Below, piece by piece: positions 59,918 through 64,000 of a stretch of DNA of 64,000 bases. Source of the stretch: Nioella aestuarii (GTDB lineage Bacteria; Pseudomonadota; Alphaproteobacteria; Rhodobacterales; Rhodobacteraceae); NCBI RefSeq assembly GCF_050896395.1, contig NZ_JBPBBA010000015.1:13663-77662 (forward strand), given 5' to 3'. The notes under the pieces were generated by a model, which was not told where the DNA came from, made no database searches, and was given only the letters and a program-made list of their open reading frames with translations. Each line of letters opens with the position of its first letter. Position 1 is the first letter of the stretch. The position numbers and the translations under genes were made by a program.

Positions 59918-62673
59918 TGCCCCAACCGTTCCAATAGTGCGGGCACATGGACCTGATCGGATTTGTAGTTACCGCTCAGCACATGCATCACCAGATTGAC
60001 GCCGAAGCGCAGGGCAATCTCCCGCTGCCGCTCGCCCGTAAAACCGCGCCCCACCGGGAACATCGGCTGGCCCGAGGGCGTCATGGCCCAGGCTGCAGCC
60101 CAGTCATTGCCGCCGATGATGACCGGCGTCACACCATCGTTGAGGTTGCGAAAGGGCATCCCCTCGACCTGCTCGGCATCAGGCGGCGCGGCCTCGACCC
60201 AGACATCGCGGCCCAGATGACGACCCGGAAAATCCTGTAGCAGGTAAAAGGCACGGGTCAGAACATGATCATCGGGGATCGGCTCCAACGGCGGAATGTC
60301 CAAGGCTTGCGCCAGTTCCCGCAAACGGCGGCCATTTGGCGTACCCGCGCCGAACGCCCCCACATCTGAGTCACGCGTATCGAACACGATCATGCCGCCG
60401 CCGCGCAAATATGCGTTAAGCCGCGCATAGGCCGCGTCCGAGGGGATCGGTTGATCGACACTTATCGGCCAGTAAATCAGCGGAAAGAAGACCAGCTCAT
60501 CGCTTTCCAGGTCCACGCCTATCGGCGCGGCAGGCTCGACAGAGGTGCGGCTGGTCAGCGTCAGCCCCAGCCCCCAAAGCCCGGCGCGAGAGGTCTCGTC
60601 CAGCTGTTCATCCCCGGTCAGAACATAGCCAAGGGTGATCTCGGACGTGGCCAGAAGCGCAAGGATATCGTCGTCGCTGAGATCCTGCGCATCGCTTGGA
60701 TGGGCTAGGAGCGCGGCCATCAAGATCGCCGCCCCCCGCGCCACACCGGTCAAGCGCCCCGACAGCCAAAGCGCGGCAAGCGAGTCGATCAAAAGCAGAA
60801 CCAAAGACGCGACCAGAAGATAGGGTGACAAGTCTTGCGTCTCGATCACGCGCAGTCCCTCAACCGGCACGTCACTGGGCCAATTGGCCTCTGTCAGCAC
60901 CGTATCCAAGGCAATCACATTGCGCGCAACGCGCCGATCCGACCCGGAATAAAGCCCCGGCAGCAGCGTGGCCGATAGCGGCGCATTCGCCAGGTCTGCC
61001 CCGGCGACCCCCGGCAGGTTCTCCGCATCCCGGCGCTGACCATAGGCGTCCAGCACAACGTCGGGCACCCAGGTCGTGCCCGCCAGATCAGCGGCATCCG
61101 GGTCCAGCGGCCGGGTCGAGATCGCCAGCCGCTCCAGCATCTGCACGAACAGGCCCGACAGCGGCAGGCTCGACCATTCCGCATTGGCGGTGACATGGAA
61201 CAGCACCACCTGCCCCTGACCCAGACGGCTGCGCGTCACCAGCGGTGTGCCATCTGCCAGCGCCGCGATGGTGCGCTCGGCCAGTTCCGGATCAGGCTGT
61301 GCCAGGACTTGTGCGCTGACCAGCACATCCTCGGGGATCGGCAACCGGAAAAAGGGCGAGCTTTCGTCAAAGACCCTCAGCGCCTTGGGTTCGCCCCAGC
61401 TCATTGCACCGCCAACGGTGCGCCCCCCTTCCCGCAGGCGTACGGGCATCAAGGGATCGGCCGTCTCACGCGCCAGATCCGACCCCGCCAACCGTGGCCC
61501 CGCAAAGCGCACCAGCATTCCGCCCCGGTCCACCAAGGCTTGCAGCTCTGTGTCTTCTTCGGGCGACAGCCGTGCCACATCGGCCAAGATGATGACATCC
61601 GGGTTCGCCAGCAGCATGTCTGCCAGCGCCACTTCCAACAGGTCCGCCGTGGGCGCCAACGCTTGCCGCAGATAGTGCAGCGGCGACAAAAGCTCCTGCC
61701 CCTCCTGATCGGCCGTGCCCGCAATCAGGCCCACCTGACGGCGTTGAAGCGCGTCATCGGTCAGGGTCACGGCCCCGGCACTGCGTTCGCCCGCGATTTC
61801 GAAACGGTTCATCCGGTTGCGAAGTTCCGGCGGCAGCTCGAGCTCCAGCTCAGCCACCGTGTCGCCAGCGGCAAAGGCCATCACGCCGCGCGCCAGTTCC
61901 CTTTCAATCCCGGCGGGATCGAGGCCAAAGCCCTGCACCGTCACCTCCCGGTCTCCCGCCCCATCCAACCTCTGAGCAGCAAGGCGGATCACCCCGTCTT
62001 CAAACCGGGGCGGTCCAAGCGCCAACAGACTGCGACGGCCTTCGAAAGCCGCCACTGGCCCGGCCTGCTGCAATCGGTCCAGCAATGCGGCTCGGCCCTC
62101 ATGCGCCAGCCCGTCAGAGAACCAGAAAGTCTGAACGCCGGCCTCAATCCCCTCGGCCCAGGCCAAACCCGCCCCCATGTCCGGTGCAAACGGCGCGGGG
62201 GTCAGGTTGTCCAGACGCGCAATCCAGACATTCGCCGATTGAAACGGCATATCTCCGACCGGCGGCAGGTCGGTCAGTTGCACCAGGGCCACCGGACGCC
62301 CTTCTCGGCCCGCTTCTTCGATCAAGGCACGCGCCCGGTCGAGCCGGGCAGGCCAGTCACGCGCGGACGCCCAAGATCCATCCATCAGCACCAGCAAAGG
62401 CCCATCCTGATCACTGGCCTGCTGCGGATTAAGAACCGGCCCGGCGAACCCGACGATCGCAGCGGCGACGGCAAGGATGCGCAGAAGCAGCAGCCACCAG
62501 GGCGTCTTGTCGGACTGGCTGTCTTCGTCCTTGAGACCGATGAGCAGCGCCACACCGGGAAACCGCCGCAGGATCGGGGCGGGGGGCACCGCCCGCAGCA
62601 GCCACCAAAGGATCGGGAGTAAAACCAAGGTCAGCAGCAGAAGCGGGGAGGTAAAGGCAACGGGTCCGATCAT
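59914..62673 (-). CDS. BatA N-domain/DUF4159 membrane protein
   Basis: Envelope protein of 919 aa. Its N-terminal BatA-like helices (FTSPLLLLTLVLLPILWWLL and WWLLLLRILAVAAAIVGFAG) are followed by a VWA-like/GATase-like central region and a second TM pair near residue 640. A C-terminal DUF4159 domain contains FFPLIYWPISVDQPIPSDAA, YLRGGGMIVFDTRDSD and DHVLTRAFYLLQDFPGRH. Family members lie in MoxR-DUF58 operons and act at the cell envelope, possibly in aerotolerance or stress. The ATG at 62673 avoids a low-quality 34-residue upstream extension that runs through a palindrome array. Confidence 0.83.
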   Translation of the reverse strand: MIGPVAFTSPLLLLTLVLLPILWWLLRAVPPAPILRRFPGVALLIGLKDEDSQSDKTPWWLLLLRILAVAAAIVGFAGPVLNPQQASDQDGPLLVLMDGSWASARDWPARLDRARALIEEAGREGRPVALVQLTDLPPVGDMPFQSANVWIARLDNLTPAPFAPDMGAGLAWAEGIEAGVQTFWFSDGLAHEGRAALLDRLQQAGPVAAFEGRRSLLALGPPRFEDGVIRLAAQRLDGAGDREVTVQGFGLDPAGIERELARGVMAFAAGDTVAELELELPPELRNRMNRFEIAGERSAGAVTLTDDALQRRQVGLIAGTADQEGQELLSPLHYLRQALAPTADLLEVALADMLLANPDVIILADVARLSPEEDTELQALVDRGGMLVRFAGPRLAGSDLARETADPLMPVRLREGGRTVGGAMSWGEPKALRVFDESSPFFRLPIPEDVLVSAQVLAQPDPELAERTIAALADGTPLVTRSRLGQGQVVLFHVTANAEWSSLPLSGLFVQMLERLAISTRPLDPDAADLAGTTWVPDVVLDAYGQRRDAENLPGVAGADLANAPLSATLLPGLYSGSDRRVARNVIALDTVLTEANWPSDVPVEGLRVIETQDLSPYLLVASLVLLLIDSLAALWLSGRLTGVARGAAILMAALLAHPSDAQDLSDDDILALLATSEITLGYVLTGDEQLDETSRAGLWGLGLTLTSRTSVEPAAPIGVDLESDELVFFPLIYWPISVDQPIPSDAAYARLNAYLRGGGMIVFDTRDSDVGAFGAGTPNGRRLRELAQALDIPPLEPIPDDHVLTRAFYLLQDFPGRHLGRDVWVEAAPPDAEQVEGMPFRNLNDGVTPVIIGGNDWAAAWAMTPSGQPMFPVGRGFTGERQREIALRFGVNLVMHVLSGNYKSDQVHVPALLERLGQ

Positions 62674-62701
62674 GTTGCCACCCTTTCCACGAAGCGCCGG
62701 G

Positions 62702-62851
62702 AAGCCTCTTCGAAGAGGCTTGCAAATTCCTTCGAAGGAATTTGACCCGCGCCCCGGGCGGGTTCCGCCTTCCACAAGGCTCGGCGCCGCGCTCGGGATG
62801 GCGCGCCCGAACGCTCTTCGAAGAGCGTTTCAATGCCCTTCGAAGGGCATT
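62702..62851. repeat. array of four perfect TTCGAA-centred palindromes between DUF58 and DUF4159 genes
   Basis: There are four perfect palindromes: 62702-62721 (20 nt), 62723-62744 (22 nt), 62810-62829 (20 nt) and 62832-62851 (20 nt). All four share CTTCGAAG at the centre. They form two adjacent pairs separated by 65 nt of GC-rich sequence. The array begins 18 nt after the DUF58 stop and ends 29 nt before the next start. Confidence 0.95.
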
Positions 62852-62869
62852 CGTCACCGCAAACCGCCA

Positions 62870-63763
62870 TCACGTCGCTCCCTTTTCCAGCGCTCGGTAG
62901 AGCCAGAGCAGGCTCGGCTCTGCCGCATCGCTTGTGTGGTGGCAGTGATAGCGCCAGCCGGTGCGCATCGCCATCTGACTCAGTTGGTCCTTTCGGGACG
63001 CGAGCCGCTTCAGATAGGCCGTCCGCAACCCGCCAGCCTTCAGCGTCTCGAAGCGCAGCCCACCCGCCATGCTTTCAAACACCGTGCGTCCATCGAAGGG
63101 AAAGCTTTCCTCATCAGGATCCAGCACCTGCACCAAGGCGCCCTTTACGCCCCGGTCAGCGGCTTGCCCCAAAGCCCTTTCCAACGGCCCCAGATCACCC
63201 AGAAAATCCGAAAAGAACACCGCCCGCGATCCGGCAGGCAGGATCTGCGGGGCTGGAGCGCCGTAATCCACCGTCTCGCCCGTCTCCATCAACGCTGCGG
63301 CCACCCGCATCAGCTGCGCCTCACCACTGCGCGGCGGTTCCGCCAAGTGGGTAAGCCCCACCCTCTCGCCGCCCCGCACAGCCAGGATCGCCAGGGCCAT
63401 CGCCAAGGTCTGCGCCCGACGCAGCTTTGACGGGCGCGTTTTCGCCCCGGAATAGCTCATGCTTTGGCCGTCATCGACGCCGATCATCACCGATTGCGCT
63501 GCTTTCCATTCAGTCTGCCGCACGAAGAGCCCATCCGCCCGTGCCGACCGCCGCCAGTCAATGGCGCGCAAGCTGTCGCCTGCCTCGGCGCTGCGATACT
63601 GCCAGAACTCATCGCCCATCCCGTGCCGTTTGCGCCCGTGTTCGCCAAGCAGGATCGTCGCCGCCAGATGCTGCGCATCGGCCAGCAGGGCCGGCAGGCT
63701 GCCCGCGACCGCCTCGGACCGGGACCGAAGCGTTTCGGCTGTATGAAGCGTGGGTTGGGTCAA
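62870..63763 (-). CDS. DUF58 (VWA-related) protein
   Basis: DUF58 family protein of 297 aa, usually paired with MoxR ATPases. HGRKRHGMGDEFWQYRSAEA near residue 40 and DSLRAIDWRRSARADGLFVR are the DUF58 signature. MIGVDDGQSMSYSG resembles a MIDAS-type DxSxS start, with Gly-Gln changes. It starts with TTG overlapping the moxR stop (TTGA), which makes the start less certain. A palindrome array separates it from the DUF4159 gene. Family proteins are thought to act with MoxR as co-chaperones. Confidence 0.85.
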   Translation of the reverse strand: MTQPTLHTAETLRSRSEAVAGSLPALLADAQHLAATILLGEHGRKRHGMGDEFWQYRSAEAGDSLRAIDWRRSARADGLFVRQTEWKAAQSVMIGVDDGQSMSYSGAKTRPSKLRRAQTLAMALAILAVRGGERVGLTHLAEPPRSGEAQLMRVAAALMETGETVDYGAPAPQILPAGSRAVFFSDFLGDLGPLERALGQAADRGVKGALVQVLDPDEESFPFDGRTVFESMAGGLRFETLKAGGLRTAYLKRLASRKDQLSQMAMRTGWRYHCHHTSDAAEPSLLWLYRALEKGAT

Positions 63764-64000
63764 GCGGCGGCCTCAGAACGCGTGGCCTGCGCCGTCACCG
63801 TGTCGATCACCGCCTCCAGCTCTATGCCTTCGGCCCGCGCCGCGAAACTCAGAGCCATGCGGTGCGACAGAACAGGCCGCGCCATCGCCGCCACATCCTC
63901 GGGCGACGGCGCAAGCCGCCCATGCCCGGCAGGGACCGCCAACTCCGGTCTCGAAGTCTTCGATCTCTCGGTCGAAGGCAGCCCGCTCGACGTGTTCCTC
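63760..64000 (-). CDS. MoxR-family ATPase, C-terminal fragment at window edge
   Basis: Partial: only about 60-80 codons lie in the window. HGRLAPSPEDVAAMARPVLS and HRMALSFAARAEGIELEAVI match the C-terminal lid of MoxR ATPases, and position before DUF58 fits. The 19 codons upstream of about 63942 stay open to the edge but no longer resemble MoxR in this frame. They may be a divergent region, a frameshift or a junction (see findings). No Walker motifs are within the window. Confidence 0.6.
   Translation of the reverse strand, partial: RNTSSGLPSTERSKTSRPELAVPAGHGRLAPSPEDVAAMARPVLSHRMALSFAARAEGIELEAVIDTVTAQATRSEAAA

Noticed and set aside
59462..62622. Several long plus-strand frames opposite the DUF4159 operon
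   Set aside because: Arg/Pro/Gln-rich shadows of the real minus-strand genes.

Overview
This 64-kb window is high-GC chromosomal DNA of an alphaproteobacterium, most likely a marine member of the Rhodobacteraceae (Roseobacter group). The main reasons are the gene order aroA-cmk-rpsA-ihfB-lapA-trpF-trpB, the order phoH-ybeY-corC-lnt-metK with a SAM/SAH-type riboswitch in front of metK (a motif class known from Rhodobacterales), and many Rhodobacteraceae-style accessory genes (DMGDH-like GcvT fusion, GFA pair, glcDEF, DUF937, DUF938). I see no insertion sequence, prophage or CRISPR array.
Layout. Positions 1-11.4 kb (+ strand) hold an alpha/beta hydrolase and then a purine-catabolism and uptake operon: xanthine dehydrogenase xdhABC, a BmpA/RbsA-type nucleoside or nucleobase ABC transporter (ATPase, two permeases, binding protein) and, between the permeases and the binding protein, a voltage-gated-type potassium channel. 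A strong terminator closes the operon. Positions 11.4-15.7 kb carry small oxidoreductase, methyltransferase and membrane-protein genes. Positions 15.8-20.2 kb (- strand) carry a dimethylglycine/sarcosine dehydrogenase-like GcvT fusion, a membrane protein and a glyoxylate-reductase-like enzyme. Positions 20.4-26.1 kb hold an SH3 protein, an MFS transporter, rplY, an FkbM methyltransferase, pth, a beta-lactamase-fold serine hydrolase and a DUF2237 protein. Positions 26.1-29.0 kb (- strand) hold an SPFH protein, two secreted proteins with long poly-aspartate tails and a membrane-anchored LuxR-type regulator.
Positions 29.4-39.1 kb (- strand) start with a tRNA-Asn followed by the aroA-to-trpB core cluster, with extra genes (two GFA proteins, an aldo/keto reductase, two small proteins) inserted. 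Positions 39.4-49.3 kb (- strand) hold trmB, a membrane protein, metK with its riboswitch, lnt, corC, ybeY, phoH, an OmpA/lipoprotein pair sharing an unusual motif, and miaB. Positions 49.5-56.5 kb hold a conserved unknown, an HCCA-isomerase/DsbA-family protein, an Hsp20, a trypsin-like protease and glycolate oxidase glcDEF. Positions 56.6-64 kb hold a DUF599 protein, a small secreted protein and a DUF58/DUF4159 (MoxR-associated) envelope operon whose MoxR gene runs off, or is broken at, the right edge.
The most unusual feature is a set of four clusters of tandem 20-26-nt palindromes. Each starts within about 20 nt of an upstream stop codon and ends before the next co-directional start. Each cluster has three or four hairpins whose arms differ in sequence but share one geometry (TTCGAA cores, or CTTC-NN-GAAG). 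They look like intercistronic RNA hairpin arrays and match neither simple terminators nor a single-sequence repeat family. Other points are the potassium channel inside the purine operon, the Asp-tail protein pair, and a metK promoter that overlaps the lnt stop codon and places the start of transcription at the edge of the riboswitch.
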